Below the pieces are notes generated by a model. That model saw only the letters and a program-made list of their open reading frames with translations, had not been told where the DNA came from and searched no databases. A stretch of 5,288 nucleotides of DNA, taken from Pseudomonadota bacterium (lineage in GTDB: Bacteria > Pseudomonadota > Alphaproteobacteria > Rhizobiales > Devosiaceae). The DNA lies in contig JAEWHZ010000356.1 in the NCBI GenBank assembly GCA_023387585.1, positions 1 to 5,288 of the forward strand, written 5' to 3'. This document shows, piece after piece, positions 5,246 to 5,288 of the stretch. The first letter of the stretch is position 1; the number at the start of each line of letters is the position of its first letter. A program made the translations under genes and the position numbers.

Positions 5246-5288
5246 GTCGTCAGGCTCGTTTGTTGTTTGTGACGCCGGCCCGCCTAGT
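5246..5288 (-). promoter_or_regulatory. Upstream leader of the RlpA-like gene (cut by window edge)
   Basis: On the minus strand this stretch contains an A/C-rich run (CACAAACAACAAACGAG) before the TTG start. It is likely an unstructured 5' leader. The frame is open here but has no start codon and does not read like protein, so I treat it as non-coding. The promoter is probably outside the window. Confidence 0.4.

Noticed and set aside
1..5288. tRNA, rRNA, CRISPR array, insertion sequence or prophage
   Set aside because: No cloverleaf-like stretch, regular spaced repeats, transposase frame or terminal inverted repeats were seen; nearly all of the window is filled by seven ordinary genes.

Overview
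The window is a compact, GC-rich stretch of ordinary chromosome from an alphaproteobacterium, most likely of the order Hyphomicrobiales (a Devosia-like or rhizobial relative). This rests on gene content: a RegB/RegA (PrrB/PrrA, ActS/ActR) redox two-component pair, a DUF2852 membrane protein, an MmcB-family DNA repair protein and a short RlpA-like protein. An intergenic palindromic repeat of the kind scattered through rhizobial genomes agrees with it. The placement is by recognition of families, not by a database search.

Layout. A DUF2852 gene (1-411, minus, 3' end cut by the window edge) is divergent from regB (538-1866, plus), which is followed by regA (1916-2500, plus). The 126-bp divergent spacer carries a GTTC-N7-GTTC motif, the form of the alphaproteobacterial LexA (SOS) box, nested in an inverted repeat. 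regA runs convergently into a DUF1428 gene (2509-2859, minus) with only 8 bp between the stop codons. Next on the minus strand come mmcB (2973-3470) and an MFS transporter of the YbjJ/MosC type (3476-4666). Those two are separated by 5 nt and look co-transcribed, MFS first. A 63-bp imperfect palindrome (4683-4745) sits just ahead of the transporter. The last gene, an exported RlpA-like double-psi beta-barrel protein (4889-5245, minus), ends in a clear intrinsic terminator (4835-4865).

How the genes work together. RegB is a membrane quinone/thiol redox sensor that phosphorylates RegA, a Fis-type DNA-binding regulator. All the signature residues are present, so the pair should be functional. 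The other genes are not obviously part of one pathway: DNA repair (MmcB), small-molecule transport (MFS), peptidoglycan or cell-envelope work (RlpA) and two proteins of unknown function (DUF2852, DUF1428).

I found no RNA gene, CRISPR array, insertion sequence, prophage or obvious new system. No gene-free stretch exceeds 300 bp; the largest is 4667-4888, which holds the palindrome and the terminator. The points most worth a second look are the candidate LexA box, the palindromic repeat, the cysteine pair of the RlpA-like protein, and the clustering of GANTC (CcrM) sites at gene boundaries.
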